A DNA stretch of 64,000 nucleotides from Streptomyces rhizosphaerihabitans (GCF_025399795.1 NZ_JAODTZ010000055.1:1-64000); one strand, 5' to 3'. Numbered from the stretch's first letter, positions 41,453 through 50,983 are shown. Numbers and translations are program-made. The notes: generated by a model from the letters alone, not told the origin.

Positions 41453-41869
41453 GTGTCGAACAGTGACAGGGCGAGACCGGTACGCGAGCTGGATCTGGAG
41501 CGCTACCGCGCCCGCTACGGGCTGACGGCGGTCGTCATGAGCAACCTCGCGATCGTCGGTGTCGCGGTGTTCGGAGTGTGGCAGCTCCACGGCAACGATG
41601 CGGTGAGCGTCGGCGTGCTGACCGCCGCCTTCACCGCGGTGAGCGGCACGACCACGGCTTACCTGGGCATCAAGGCGGTCTCGAACACGGCCAGAGCCAT
41701 GGCGCAACCGCAGGCCCCCGCCCCCGGAGCAGTCCCGGGTCCGGCAGCAACCTCGGAAGCGGCAGCGACTTCGGGAAAGGTCCCGGGAACAGCCGCGACC
41801 CCAGCAGCAGTCCCAGCACCGGCAGCCTCCCCGGATGCAGCCCGGGAACAGCCGCAACCCCAGGAGTAG
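41453..41869 (+). CDS. Small membrane protein, function unknown
   Basis: A 138-residue protein. A charged N-terminus (RARPVRELDLERYRARYG) precedes two hydrophobic segments, LTAVVMSNLAIVGVAVFGVW and VLTAAFTAVSGTTTAYLGIK, forming a hairpin in the membrane. The last 60 residues are a repetitive Ala/Pro-rich tail. I recognise no family. GTG 41453 is preferred because GGGGGAA lies six bases upstream. Confidence 0.65.
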   Translation: MSNSDRARPVRELDLERYRARYGLTAVVMSNLAIVGVAVFGVWQLHGNDAVSVGVLTAAFTAVSGTTTAYLGIKAVSNTARAMAQPQAPAPGAVPGPAATSEAAATSGKVPGTAATPAAVPAPAASPDAAREQPQPQE

Positions 41870-42154
41870 CCCAGGGCCGACGGCGGCCCCAGGACTCGCG
41901 CGTGCCGCGGCCGGGGCGGCCGGACCGGGTTCCGCACCACGACCCAGTGGGGCATACGCACCCGGCGCCACGTCCCCGCCTCCGGCTTCATGCGGTGTCC
42001 TTCGGCTACCGCACCCCCGGCGGCACGGAGAAGAAGTTCTCCACCCGCTTCTCGCAGGTCATGGTCTCCTGACGGCACAGCGCCGTCCGGCGGCGAGGGG
42101 CGGGCCCAAAAGGGTTCGCCCCTTCTTTGCCCGAGGTGAGATCCTGGACCGCGT

Positions 42155-45100
42155 ATGTCTACGCACCCCGCCCCCGCCCTCGGCGATCTCGCCGCCCGTC
42201 TGGCCCAGCTGTCCCTGCGCGACGCGCACCGGCTCGGGCGCAGGCTCGAAGGCGCTCGCAAGATCCACAAGCCCGAGGCCCGCTCCGCCGTGTTCGCCGA
42301 GATCGAGGCGGAGGTCGCCAAGGGCGAGGTCCGTATGGCCGAGCGCCGCGCCCGCGTGCCCGCCATCACGTATCCCGAGCAACTGCCGGTCAGCCAGAAG
42401 AAGGACGTGATCGCGGAGGCCATCCGCGATCACCAGGTGGTGATCGTCGCCGGTGAGACCGGGTCCGGCAAGACCACCCAGATCCCGAAGATCTGCATGG
42501 AGCTGGGCCGTGGCGTCCGCGGCATGATCGGGCACACCCAGCCCCGTCGTATCGCCGCCCGTACCGTCGCCGAGCGGGTCGCCGACGAGCTGGACACACC
42601 ACTCGGCGAGGCCGTCGGCTGGAAGGTCCGCTTCACCGACCAGGTGAACCCGGACGCCACCTTCGTCAAGCTCATGACGGACGGCATCCTGCTCGCCGAG
42701 GTCCAGACGGACCGCGAGCTGTACGCGTACGACACGATCATCATCGACGAGGCCCACGAGCGGTCCCTCAACATCGACTTCCTGCTCGGCTACCTCGCCC
42801 AGCTGCTGCCCAAGCGGCCCGACCTCAAGGTCGTGATCACCTCAGCGACCATCGACCCGGAGCGTTTCTCCCGGCACTTCGGCGACGCCCCGATCGTCGA
42901 GGTCAGCGGGCGGACGTATCCCGTGGAGGTGCGCTACCGCCCGCTCCTCGAAGAGGACTCCGAGGACGCCGACCGCGACCAGATCACCGCGATCTGCGAC
43001 GCCGTCGAGGAGCTCCAGGCCGAGGGCAAGGGCGACATCCTCGTCTTCCTGTCGGGCGAGCGCGAGATCCGCGACACGGCCGACGCGCTGGTGAAGAAGA
43101 ACTACCGCTTCACTGAAGTACTGCCCCTGTACGCGCGGCTCTCGCACGCCGAACAGCACCGCGTCTTCCAGCCGCACACCGGGCGCAGGATCGTTCTGGC
43201 GACCAACGTCGCCGAGACCTCCCTGACCGTCCCGGGCATCAAGTACGTCATCGACCCGGGCACCGCGCGCATCTCCCGGTACAGCCACCGCACGAAGGTG
43301 CAGCGGCTGCCCATCGAGCCGGTCTCGCAGGCCAGCGCCAATCAGCGCAAGGGCCGCTGCGGCCGTACGTCCGACGGCATCTGCGTCCGGCTGTACTCCG
43401 AGGACGACTTCCTCGCCCGCCCCGAGTTCACCGACGCCGAGATCCTCCGTACGAACCTCGCCTCCGTCATCCTCCAGATGACCGCGGCCGGTCTCGGCGA
43501 CATCGAGAAGTTCCCCTTCATCGACCCGCCGGACCACCGCAACATCCGCGACGGCGTCCAGCTCCTCCAGGAACTGAACGCGCTGGACCCGGCGGAGAAG
43601 GACGTACGCAAGCGGCTCACGCCGACCGGCCGCAAGCTCGCCCAGCTGCCCGTCGACCCCCGGCTCGCCCGGATGGTCCTGGAGGCCGACAAGAACGGCT
43701 GTGCGCGCGAGGTCATGGTGATCGCGGCCGCGCTCTCCATCCAGGACCCGCGCGAGCGGCCGTCCGAGAAGCAGGCGCAGGCCGACCAGCAGCACGCCCG
43801 CTTCAAGGACGAGACGTCCGACTTCCTCGCCTTCCTCAACCTGTGGCGCTACGTCCGCGAGCAGCAGAAGGAGCGCGGTTCGTCCGCGTTCCGCCGGATG
43901 TGCAAGCAGGAGTACCTGAACTTCCTGCGCATCCGCGAGTGGCAGGACATCTACAGCCAGCTGCGGACCGTCGCCAAGCAGATGGGCATCCATCTGAACG
44001 AGGAGGACGCGCCCGAGCAGAGCGTCCATGTGTCCCTGCTCGCCGGTCTGCTCTCGCACGTCGGCATGAAGGACGTGAAGGAGACCGGCGGGGAGAGCGG
44101 GAAGAGCACGGGGAAGAACGAGTACCTGGGCGCGCGCAACGCCAAGTTCGCGATCTTCCCGGGCTCGGCGCTCTTCAAGAAGCCCCCGCGTTTCGTGATG
44201 TCCGCCGAGCTCGTCGAGACCTCGCGGCTCTGGGCGCGCGTCAACGCCCGCATCGAGCCGGAGTGGGTCGAACCGCTGGCCGGCCATCTCCTCAAGCGGA
44301 CGTACAGCGAACCGCACTGGGAGAAGGACCAGGCCGCGGTGATGGCGTACGAGAAGGTCACGCTGTACGGCGTGCCGATCGTCGCGCAGCGGAAGGTGAA
44401 CTACGGGCGGATCGACCCGGAGGCCAGCCGCGAGCTGTTCATCCGCAACGCGCTCGTCGAGGGCGACTGGCGCACGCACCACAAGTTCTTCGCCGACAAC
44501 CGCAAGCTCCTCACCGAGGTCGAGGAGCTGGAGCACCGCGCCCGCCGCCGGGACATCCTCGTCGACGACGAGACCCTGTACGACTTCTACGACCAACGGG
44601 TTCCCGAACACGTCGTGTCCGGGGCGCACTTCGACTCCTGGTGGAAGCACAAGCGCCATGAGGAGCCCGAGCTCCTCGACTTCGAGCGCTCGATGCTCAT
44701 CAACGACCGGGCCGGGGCGGTCTCGAAGGACGACTACCCCGATTCCTGGCTCCAGGGACGGCTGAAGTTCCGGGTGACCTACCAGTTCGAGCCGGGCGCG
44801 GACGCGGACGGCGTGACCGTCCACATCCCGCTCCAGGTCCTGAACCAGGTCACGGACGAGGGCTTCGACTGGCAGATCCCGGGGCTGCGGGAGGAAGTGG
44901 TGACGGAGCTGATCCGTTCCCTCCCGAAGCCGATCCGGCGGAACTACGTTCCCGCCCCCAACTTCGCCCAGAAGTTCCTGGAGCGGGCCGTACCGCTCCA
45001 GGAGCCGCTGACGCTGACCATGGCGCGCGAGCTCAAGCGCATGGTCGGAGTGCCGCTGACGGCCGACGACTTCGACTGGTCGCGGCTCCCCGACCATCTG

Positions 45101-46132
45101 AAGATCACTTTCCGGATCGTCGACGAGCGGCGCCGCAAGCTCGCCGAGGACAAGGACCTGGAGACCCTGAAGGTCCGGCTGAAGCCGAAGGCGCGCCAGG
45201 CGATCTCGCAGGCCGCCGCGGCGACGGCGGAACGCGAGGGCGGCGAGTCCCTGGAACGCACGGGGCTGACGGACTGGACGATCGGCTCACTCAGTCGCCT
45301 CTTCGAGACGCGCCGGGCGGGCCAGCCGGTGAAGGCGTACCCGGCGCTGGTCGACGACGGGCCGGCGGCGAACACCGTCTCCGTGCGGCTCTTCGACACG
45401 GAGGCCGAGCAGGCCGAGGCCATGTGGAAGGGCACCCGCCGGCTGATCCTGCGGAACATCCCGGTGAACCCGGGCAAGTTCGCCTCGGACAAGCTCACCA
45501 ACGCCCAGAAGCTCGCCCTGTCCGCGAACCCGCACGGCTCGGTCCAGGCCCTCTTCGACGACTGCGCCATGGCCGCCGCCGACAAGCTGATCGCGGATTT
45601 CGGCGGCCCGGCCTGGGACGAGGAGTCCTACCGGAAGCTGTACGACAAGGTGCGCGCCGAGATCGTCGACACGACCGTGCGCACGGTCGGGCAGGTCCAG
45701 CAGGTGCTCGCCGCCTGGCAAGCCTGTGAGCGCCGCCTGAAGGGCGTCAGGAGCCCGACGCTGCTCGCGAACCTCGCGGATGTACGGGGGCAGCTGGACG
45801 CCCTTGTGAAGCCCGGTTTCGTCACGGCGACGGGATTGCGGCGACTGCCGGATCTGATGCGCTATCTGGTCGCCGCGGACCGCCGCCTTCAGCAGATGCC
45901 GACCGGCGTCCAGCGGGACACCAGCCGCATGGAGAAGGTCCACGAGATGCAGGACGAGTACGCCTGGCTCCTGGAGCAACTGCCGCAGGGCCGACCGGTG
46001 CCCTCGTCGGTCCTGGACATCCGATGGATGATCGAGGAGCTGCGGGTCAGCTATTTCGCCCACGCGCTCGGCACGGCGTACCCCGTCTCGGACAAGCGAA
46101 TCGTGAAGGCGATCGACGCGGCTGCCCCGTAA
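42155..46132 (+). CDS. hrpA: ATP-dependent RNA helicase HrpA
   Basis: A 1325-residue DEAH-box helicase of full family length. Motif I AGETGSGKTTQIPKI (about residue 100), DEAH in IIIDEAHERS, SATIDPERFS, the HA2 and OB-fold regions, and the long C-terminal domain peculiar to HrpA (DUF3418-like) are all present. It uses ATP to unwind RNA; in E. coli HrpA processes fimbrial mRNA and rescues stalled ribosomes. ATG 42155. It lies alone between two tRNA loci, each containing the same tRNA-Asp. Confidence 0.95.
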   Translation: MSTHPAPALGDLAARLAQLSLRDAHRLGRRLEGARKIHKPEARSAVFAEIEAEVAKGEVRMAERRARVPAITYPEQLPVSQKKDVIAEAIRDHQVVIVAGETGSGKTTQIPKICMELGRGVRGMIGHTQPRRIAARTVAERVADELDTPLGEAVGWKVRFTDQVNPDATFVKLMTDGILLAEVQTDRELYAYDTIIIDEAHERSLNIDFLLGYLAQLLPKRPDLKVVITSATIDPERFSRHFGDAPIVEVSGRTYPVEVRYRPLLEEDSEDADRDQITAICDAVEELQAEGKGDILVFLSGEREIRDTADALVKKNYRFTEVLPLYARLSHAEQHRVFQPHTGRRIVLATNVAETSLTVPGIKYVIDPGTARISRYSHRTKVQRLPIEPVSQASANQRKGRCGRTSDGICVRLYSEDDFLARPEFTDAEILRTNLASVILQMTAAGLGDIEKFPFIDPPDHRNIRDGVQLLQELNALDPAEKDVRKRLTPTGRKLAQLPVDPRLARMVLEADKNGCAREVMVIAAALSIQDPRERPSEKQAQADQQHARFKDETSDFLAFLNLWRYVREQQKERGSSAFRRMCKQEYLNFLRIREWQDIYSQLRTVAKQMGIHLNEEDAPEQSVHVSLLAGLLSHVGMKDVKETGGESGKSTGKNEYLGARNAKFAIFPGSALFKKPPRFVMSAELVETSRLWARVNARIEPEWVEPLAGHLLKRTYSEPHWEKDQAAVMAYEKVTLYGVPIVAQRKVNYGRIDPEASRELFIRNALVEGDWRTHHKFFADNRKLLTEVEELEHRARRRDILVDDETLYDFYDQRVPEHVVSGAHFDSWWKHKRHEEPELLDFERSMLINDRAGAVSKDDYPDSWLQGRLKFRVTYQFEPGADADGVTVHIPLQVLNQVTDEGFDWQIPGLREEVVTELIRSLPKPIRRNYVPAPNFAQKFLERAVPLQEPLTLTMARELKRMVGVPLTADDFDWSRLPDHLKITFRIVDERRRKLAEDKDLETLKVRLKPKARQAISQAAAATAEREGGESLERTGLTDWTIGSLSRLFETRRAGQPVKAYPALVDDGPAANTVSVRLFDTEAEQAEAMWKGTRRLILRNIPVNPGKFASDKLTNAQKLALSANPHGSVQALFDDCAMAAADKLIADFGGPAWDEESYRKLYDKVRAEIVDTTVRTVGQVQQVLAAWQACERRLKGVRSPTLLANLADVRGQLDALVKPGFVTATGLRRLPDLMRYLVAADRRLQQMPTGVQRDTSRMEKVHEMQDEYAWLLEQLPQGRPVPSSVLDIRWMIEELRVSYFAHALGTAYPVSDKRIVKAIDAAAP

Positions 46133-46227
46133 CGGCACCTGTACGTGCGGTGAGTTCGACCCTGGGCCCGCCCTCCTGTACAGTCTCTTTTCGCAGCACA
46201 GCGCAAGAACAAGTCGCTGCGAAACCA

Positions 46228-46302
46228 GGTCCTGTGGAGCAGTTTGGAGTGCTCGCCACCCTGTCAAGGTGGAGGCCGCGGGTTCAAATCCCGTCAGGAC
46301 CG
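46228..46302 (+). tRNA. tRNA-Asp (GUC), copy 2
   Basis: A 75-base gene, base-for-base the same as the tRNA-Asp at 41097. It stands alone with its own terminator. Confidence 0.95.
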
Positions 46303-46309
46303 CGTGAAG

Positions 46310-46340
46310 AAAGGCCCGGAGCTTCGGCTCCGGGCCTTTT
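46310..46340 (+). terminator. Intrinsic terminator after tRNA-Asp copy 2
   Basis: AAAGGCCCGGAGC, a TTCG loop, then GCTCCGGGCCTTTT. Confidence 0.88.
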
Positions 46341-46641
46341 CGCATGCCCGCCCCCGGCCGCTTTCGCATGTGCGGTGCGGGCCGCGGCCAGGACCCACGC
46401 GTGCACGGCCTCCGGCCTGTCCGGAGCGCGGGCGCCGGTTCGTTCGGTCGTTCGCGTCCGCGCATCAGCCGCTTCGACACGTGCGTACCGGCCCGCGTTC
46501 GCCTGTGCGCACCGGTCCGCGTACGGCCGCCAGGGCCGCAAGGGCGCCCCCTGCGGCGCGTTCACGTCCCTTGACGGCGTCACATTCCACCGGTACCCCG
46601 GAATCCAGGGCCCTCGCCCTGCCGGCCCCCTGGAGGTGCGC
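46341..46641. other. Spacer between tRNA-Asp and the small CDS
   Basis: I see no gene or clear regulatory motif here beyond the ribosome site of the next gene. Confidence 0.4.
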
Positions 46642-46833
46642 ATGGCGGTGTCCGCTCGACACGAGACCCGGGCTCTGCTCCGAGCCCATCTGGCGGCGGC
46701 CTCCGGGTACCGCCACCTGACGCGGCACTGCCCGATCTGCCACCAGCTCGCGCGGCTGGCCATGGAACCCACCCCGCACGACGAGCAGGACCCCGGGAGC
46801 GCCCCGGAGGACGAAAGCCCCTCAACGGCGTGA
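46642..46833 (+). CDS. Small conserved cytosolic protein with CxxC, function unknown
   Basis: A 63-residue protein starting at ATG 46642 behind a strong GGAGGTG ribosome site. The first 42 residues are helical and basic. HCPICHQL is a possible metal- or redox-active CxxC with a flanking His. The tail is acidic. I remember similar short proteins next to bldC in other Streptomyces (a DUF6274-like family). It is convergent with bldC across 467 bp. Confidence 0.75.
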   Translation: MAVSARHETRALLRAHLAAASGYRHLTRHCPICHQLARLAMEPTPHDEQDPGSAPEDESPSTA

Positions 46834-46945
46834 CCGAGGAACGCTGCCCCGACCGTCGCGCCGTGCGCGCCCCGGCGCGACGCGCCCCCTCACAACCCCA
46901 ACTCCCCTAGCGCAGAAGGCTCGCAAGCGACAAGGACTGTGGCAT

Positions 46946-46959
46946 GTGACGGGAGTCAC
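46946..46959. promoter_or_regulatory. Crp-like palindrome downstream of bldC
   Basis: GTGACGGGAGTCAC fits both GTGA-N6-TCAC and the reported Streptomyces Crp pattern GTG-N6-GNCAC. It sits at the edge of an unusually AT-rich stretch (about 46960-47030). Confidence 0.4.
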
Positions 46960-47124
46960 CGCATATGTTTTCAGAAGTGTGGAACTTACCCCTCTCATAC
47001 AACCAGTCAATTTAATATGTGCAATTGCACTGCTCGTCGAGGACATCCACAGCTGATCCGACACCCGCCCCCAGACTCCGACAAGGCCGCTCACAGGTCG
47101 GCCACCGAGTCGCGCGGACCGCAC
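46960..47124. other. AT-rich intergenic stretch near bldC
   Basis: Around 46960-47030 GC drops far below the neighbourhood (ATATGTTTTCAGAAG, CAATTTAATATG), including the palindrome GTGCAATTGCAC. I see no protein gene. A short RNA or a regulator/Lsr2 binding zone are possibilities. Confidence 0.4.
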
Positions 47125-47164
47125 AAAAAAGATCGCGCTGGACTCGGCGGAGTCCAGCGCGATC
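47125..47164 (-). terminator. Intrinsic terminator of bldC
   Basis: A perfect 15-bp inverted repeat (47131-47145 and 47150-47164) is followed, on the minus strand, by six T residues (47130-47125). Confidence 0.9.
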
Positions 47165-47300
47165 TACGACGCACCCTGTTCAAGTGGCGATAAAGCTTGG
47201 GCGTGAGCTCTGTTGGGGCAGAACCCGCGTCGCTTGGAGCTGTGGCGTGGACGCCTCGACGGGTTGGGGGATCCGTTGACTTGTCCGGTTATGCGATGGT

Positions 47301-47507
47301 TCAGGCTTCGCTGCGCTGCTGCGGAATACCCGCGAGCAGTGCGCGGACCTCAGCCTCGCGGTAGCGGCGGTGTCCGCCGAGCGTACGGATGGATGTGAGC
47401 TTGCCGGCCTTCGCCCACCGCGTGACCGTCTTGGGGTCGACGCGGAACATCGTGGCGACCTCAGCGGGGGTCAGCAGCGGCTCGGCATCAGGGGTGCGAG
47501 CGGTCAT
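47301..47507 (-). CDS. bldC: Developmental regulator BldC (MerR-like)
   Basis: A 68-residue protein that is essentially one MerR-like winged helix: LLTPAEVATMFRVDPKTVTR, then GKLTSIRTLGGHRRYREAEV. In Streptomyces BldC binds DNA as head-to-tail oligomers on direct repeats and delays sporulation by repressing or activating early developmental genes. Sequence and length match the S. coelicolor protein as I remember it. ATG 47507 follows GAGGAGG. Its own strong terminator lies downstream. Confidence 0.96.
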   Translation of the reverse strand: MTARTPDAEPLLTPAEVATMFRVDPKTVTRWAKAGKLTSIRTLGGHRRYREAEVRALLAGIPQQRSEA

Positions 47508-48119
47508 GAGCGGCCTCCTCGGGAGAACCGAACCTTCTCGGTTCTTTCCTCTAAATTCTGCACCTTGACCCGCGTTGCCCGAAATGGCGGACGCGAGTCG
47601 AGTCGGTTATAGGACGAACGGCTTGTCCTCGGCACTACAACTACACCATCCGTCCAGCCGCGTCGGCCAAACCGATGGAATTGCCCTCCCAGGTGTTCAT
47701 CAGCGACGGAAGCCGATGGACCATGCCATAGCGGACAGTCACGCCACTGTGACGATCAGTCACAGGGCGATCAGGAGTCACCAGACGTCCTAAAAGAGTG
47801 CAATGCCGAGATTCCCCCCCAAAAGCGGGCGGAGGGAGCCCTCCCCCGGGCTCCTTGTCCTATTTTGACATGAGGAGGGGGAAGCGACGCAAGAGCCGGG
47901 TAAGTGCCGTCCGTCACGCTTGACACCCGTTGACGCATAAGCCCGGATCGGGACCTACGTCCTGGACGTGAGGGTTCTTCAGCGTGTGAGGACCATACGC
48001 GAGTTCGACGGGAACCCGTGAGAAGGAGATCACACCGAAAAGGGGGCCCAAGGCCCCCTCCCGCCCCACCCGAACCAACAGGCACAGCCCGCCCCGGCCC
48101 CATCCGCCTGTGGCGCGCC
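47508..48119. other. Region upstream of bldC, no gene supported
   Basis: These 612 bp separate bldC from the next minus-strand gene. The 100 bp next to bldC hold its leader, including the inverted repeat AACCGAGAAGGTTCGGTT, and the presumed promoter. A symmetric GTCAC element lies at 47747. A GC-rich hairpin at about 47833-47853 may terminate the upstream gene. Confidence 0.5.
47747..47765. promoter_or_regulatory. Palindrome CTGTGAC-GATCA-GTCACAG upstream of bldC
   Basis: Perfect 7-bp arms around five bases resemble a Crp/FNR-type site (TGTGA-N7-TCACA), with further GTCAC half-sites at 47738 and 47777. It lies about 240 bp before the bldC start. Confidence 0.45.
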
Positions 48120-48968
48120 TCAGTTCGACGAACGCCGGTCCCTGACCGACCGCCAGCGCTCCACCAGCCGGCCGTACGCCTCGCCCGCCGTCGCCCCGTC
48201 CCCGGTGCGCAGCGCCTCGACGCCCTCGGCGACGTCGGCGGCGGAGTGGTCGTCCTCCAGATGCCCGGCCGGCAGCGTGTGCACGAGCCCGCCGTAGTCC
48301 AGCTCGACCAGCGAGCGCGGATGGAACTCCTCCAGCCAGCGCCCCACGTCCACCAGGCCCTCGATGAGCGGTCCTTCGTCCAGGGCGTCCCTGAGCGTCC
48401 GCAGAGCCCGCGCCGTGCGCCGCCGCGCCTGCACCATCGGTGTCCGGTAGCGCAGCAGCGGCGCGGCTCCGCCGGGGCCCGTCCCCTTCTCGTACTCCCG
48501 CTCCTCGTCGGTGACGAGCACGAACCAGTTCAGCGGCACCTGCCAGGTCGAGGTGCGGATCCACGGGCGGGCGTCGGGGTTGCGCACCAGCCAGCGCTCG
48601 TAGTCCAGCGCGGCCTGACGGCGCACCAGCGGCGGCAGCACCGCGTCGAGGACGGACGCCGGGAGCTCCTCGCCCAGCCCGTCCAGGGCCTGCCAGCCGC
48701 GCAGCCGGGTGCGCCAGGGGCAGACGCACACCACACCGTCCACCTCGGCGACGAACGCGTCACCGCTCTCGTGCACCGGCACGGGGACCGGCGGGGTGGG
48801 CAGCAAGTCGGCCAGCGAGCGACGCAGTTCGTCCTGGTACGAGGGGCGCTCGGCGCGCCGGGCGTAGCGCGTCCAGTGGGCACGCTCGGACTCGGGGAAC
48901 GCGGCCAGTGGCTCGTACACCCGCAGATACGACGTGTACGGGACGATCACCGCGGACACCTTGGGCAC
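48120..48968 (-). CDS. Conserved protein of unknown function
   Basis: A 282-residue soluble protein with no motif I recognise. It is rich in charged residues and aromatics (SYLRVYEPLAAFPESERAHW, WIRTSTWQVPLNWFVLVTDEE) and has no signal or membrane segment. It lies between bldC and vdh, the position of SCO4090 in S. coelicolor as I remember it, so it is conserved in the genus. GTG 48968 has GGAGGAG seven bases upstream. It is divergent from vdh. Confidence 0.75.
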   Translation of the reverse strand: MPKVSAVIVPYTSYLRVYEPLAAFPESERAHWTRYARRAERPSYQDELRRSLADLLPTPPVPVPVHESGDAFVAEVDGVVCVCPWRTRLRGWQALDGLGEELPASVLDAVLPPLVRRQAALDYERWLVRNPDARPWIRTSTWQVPLNWFVLVTDEEREYEKGTGPGGAAPLLRYRTPMVQARRRTARALRTLRDALDEGPLIEGLVDVGRWLEEFHPRSLVELDYGGLVHTLPAGHLEDDHSAADVAEGVEALRTGDGATAGEAYGRLVERWRSVRDRRSSN

Positions 48969-49191
48969 GCCTGCTCTCCTCCCCCGTCGACCACCGGGAA
49001 AACCAGCGAAAACCGATCACAGCCTGAAGAGAAATCTATGCAAATCGAACCATGGCCGTACCCCGCCCGTAGGTGATCCTGAACACTGCGCCGAGGGCGG
49101 GTCGGCTCAGGCTCTAGTCTCATTCCCACGGAGCCCGCCATCCGCACGGGCCCCGCACCCAACCGCCGCTTTTTAACTGGGAGTCACCACA

Positions 49192-50286
49192 GTGACCGAC
49201 GTAACCGGCGCGCCTGCTGATGTACTGCACACCCTTTTCCGTTCGGATCAGGGGGGTCATGAGCAAGTCGTGCTCTGCCAGGACCGCGCCAGCGGCCTCA
49301 AGGCCGTCATCGCCATCCACTCCACCGCCCTGGGCCCGGCCCTCGGCGGCACGCGCTTCTACCCGTACGCGAGCGAGCAGGAGGCCGTCGCCGACGCCCT
49401 CAACCTCGCGCGCGGGATGTCGTACAAGAACGCCATGGCCGGGCTCGACCACGGCGGCGGCAAGGCCGTCATCATCGGCGACCCCGAGCAGATCAAGTCC
49501 GAGGAGCTACTCCTCGCCTACGGCCGGTTCGTCGCCTCGCTCGGCGGCCGGTACGTCACCGCGTGCGACGTCGGCACCTACGTGGCCGACATGGACGTCG
49601 TGGCGCGCGAGTGCCGGTGGACGACCGGCCGCTCCCCGGAGAACGGCGGCGCGGGCGACTCGTCGGTCCTGACCGCCTTCGGTGTCTTCCAGGGCATGCG
49701 GGCCTCCGCCCAGCACCTGTGGGGGGACCCGACGCTGCGCGGCCGCAAGGTCGGCGTGGCCGGCGTGGGCAAGGTGGGTCACCACCTGGTCGATCACCTG
49801 CGCGAGGACGGCGCCGAGGTCGTGATCACGGACGTACGGGCCGACTCCGTACGGCGGATCCTGGACCGGCACCCCGTGGGCGTCACGGCCGTCGCGGACA
49901 CCGAGGCGCTCATCCGCACCGAGGGCCTCGACATCTACGCGCCCTGCGCGCTGGGCGGGGCGCTCAACGACGACTCCGTGCCGGTGCTCACGGCCCGGAT
50001 CGTGTGCGGTGCCGCCAACAACCAGCTGGCGCACCCGGGCGTGGAGAAGGACCTCGCGGACCGCGGGATCCTGTATGCCCCCGACTACGTGGTGAACGCG
50101 GGCGGTGTCATCCAGGTCGCCGACGAGCTGCACGGCTTCGACTTCGACCGGTGCAAGGCGAAGGCAGCGAAGATCTTCGACACCACGCTGGCCATATTCA
50201 CACGTGCGAAGCAGGACGGGATTCCGCCGGCCGCGGCGGCCGACCGGATTGCCGAGCAGCGGATGGCGGAGGCACGGCTTCACTGA
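49192..50286 (+). CDS. vdh: Valine dehydrogenase (Glu/Leu/Phe/Val dehydrogenase family)
   Basis: A 364-residue NAD-dependent enzyme that deaminates L-valine and other branched-chain amino acids to 2-oxo acids, supplying acyl-CoA starter units for fatty acids and polyketides. The glycine-rich substrate motif with catalytic lysines, YKNAMAGLDHGGGKAVI, and the NAD fold GVAGVGKVGHHLVDHL are present. Length equals the known Streptomyces enzyme. GTG 49192 follows GGGAG. It is monocistronic. Confidence 0.95.
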   Translation: MTDVTGAPADVLHTLFRSDQGGHEQVVLCQDRASGLKAVIAIHSTALGPALGGTRFYPYASEQEAVADALNLARGMSYKNAMAGLDHGGGKAVIIGDPEQIKSEELLLAYGRFVASLGGRYVTACDVGTYVADMDVVARECRWTTGRSPENGGAGDSSVLTAFGVFQGMRASAQHLWGDPTLRGRKVGVAGVGKVGHHLVDHLREDGAEVVITDVRADSVRRILDRHPVGVTAVADTEALIRTEGLDIYAPCALGGALNDDSVPVLTARIVCGAANNQLAHPGVEKDLADRGILYAPDYVVNAGGVIQVADELHGFDFDRCKAKAAKIFDTTLAIFTRAKQDGIPPAAAADRIAEQRMAEARLH

Positions 50287-50587
50287 CGCCTTCCGGGGTC
50301 ATAGGCCCTTGTCAGGGACCCGTCGGCGGCCGGTTGGGAGAGAACTCTCACGTCTGTCGGCGGGTCGGGCGCCAAGAAGAGGTTAAAATCGCGGTTGACC
50401 AGCGAGGACAGGGCACCTCGCGGGTTCTGGGTGAAGGCGCGTGCTGCGGGCGACGTACCGTATGGGCGCGGGCTCAGGTACCGTGGAAGCCCTACGGACC
50501 GGTCTCTCCACGGAGAGTCCGTTCCAGATCATGAACGCGTGTCAAGACTCTGGGGCCGTCGAGCCCCGTATCCGAGGGGGTCGAGCC
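50287..50587. other. Leader and promoter region of the DUF3073 gene
   Basis: These 301 bp hold no gene. They contain several short hairpins, among them CTCTCCACGGAGAG near 50505, suggesting a structured leader before the DUF3073 gene. Confidence 0.4.
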
Positions 50588-50842
50588 ATGGGGCGCGGCC
50601 GGGCAAAGGCCAAGCAGACGAAGGTCGCCCGCCAGCTGAAGTACAGCAGCGGCGGGACTGACCTCTCGCGTCTGGCCAATGAGCTGGGCGCTTCGACTTC
50701 GAGCCAGCCGCCGAATGGCGAGCCGTTCGAAGACGACGACGAGGAAGACGACCCGTACGCACAGTACGCGGATCTCTATAACGACGACGACGAGGACGAG
50801 GACGACCAGTCCGGTCCCCAGTCGCAACGTCGCGGCGCTTGA
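50588..50842 (+). CDS. DUF3073 family protein
   Basis: An 84-residue actinobacterial protein of unknown function. A basic N-terminus MGRGRAKAKQTKVARQLKYS is followed by a polar middle and a very acidic tail rich in Asp and Glu (EDDDEEDDPYAQYADLYNDD). The charge split suggests nucleic-acid or ribosome contact, but that is inference. ATG 50588 with GAGGGGG upstream. The vdh - DUF3073 - purM order is familiar from Streptomyces. Confidence 0.9.
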   Translation: MGRGRAKAKQTKVARQLKYSSGGTDLSRLANELGASTSSQPPNGEPFEDDDEEDDPYAQYADLYNDDDEDEDDQSGPQSQRRGA

Positions 50843-50949
50843 CGCAACAGCGTCCCTCGCAGTTTCCGCGACCTCTTCTCGTAGCGGATCTCCTGGCGTG
50901 GGCTTCTGGTAGATCTCGCCTGGCGGATTTCTCGTAGCGACTGCACTTC

Positions 50950-50983
50950 ACCCGGTCCGGGGCCTCAGCGCCGGACCGGGTTT
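50950..50983. terminator. Bidirectional terminator between DUF3073 and purM
   Basis: ACCCGGTCCGG and CCGGACCGGGT form a near-perfect stem, with TTT following on the plus strand. It sits between convergent genes. Confidence 0.75.

Noticed and set aside
41097..46302. An integrated element bounded by tRNA-Asp att repeats
   Set aside because: The repeated sequence is an entire tRNA gene on both sides. No integrase or plasmid gene lies between, and HrpA is core.
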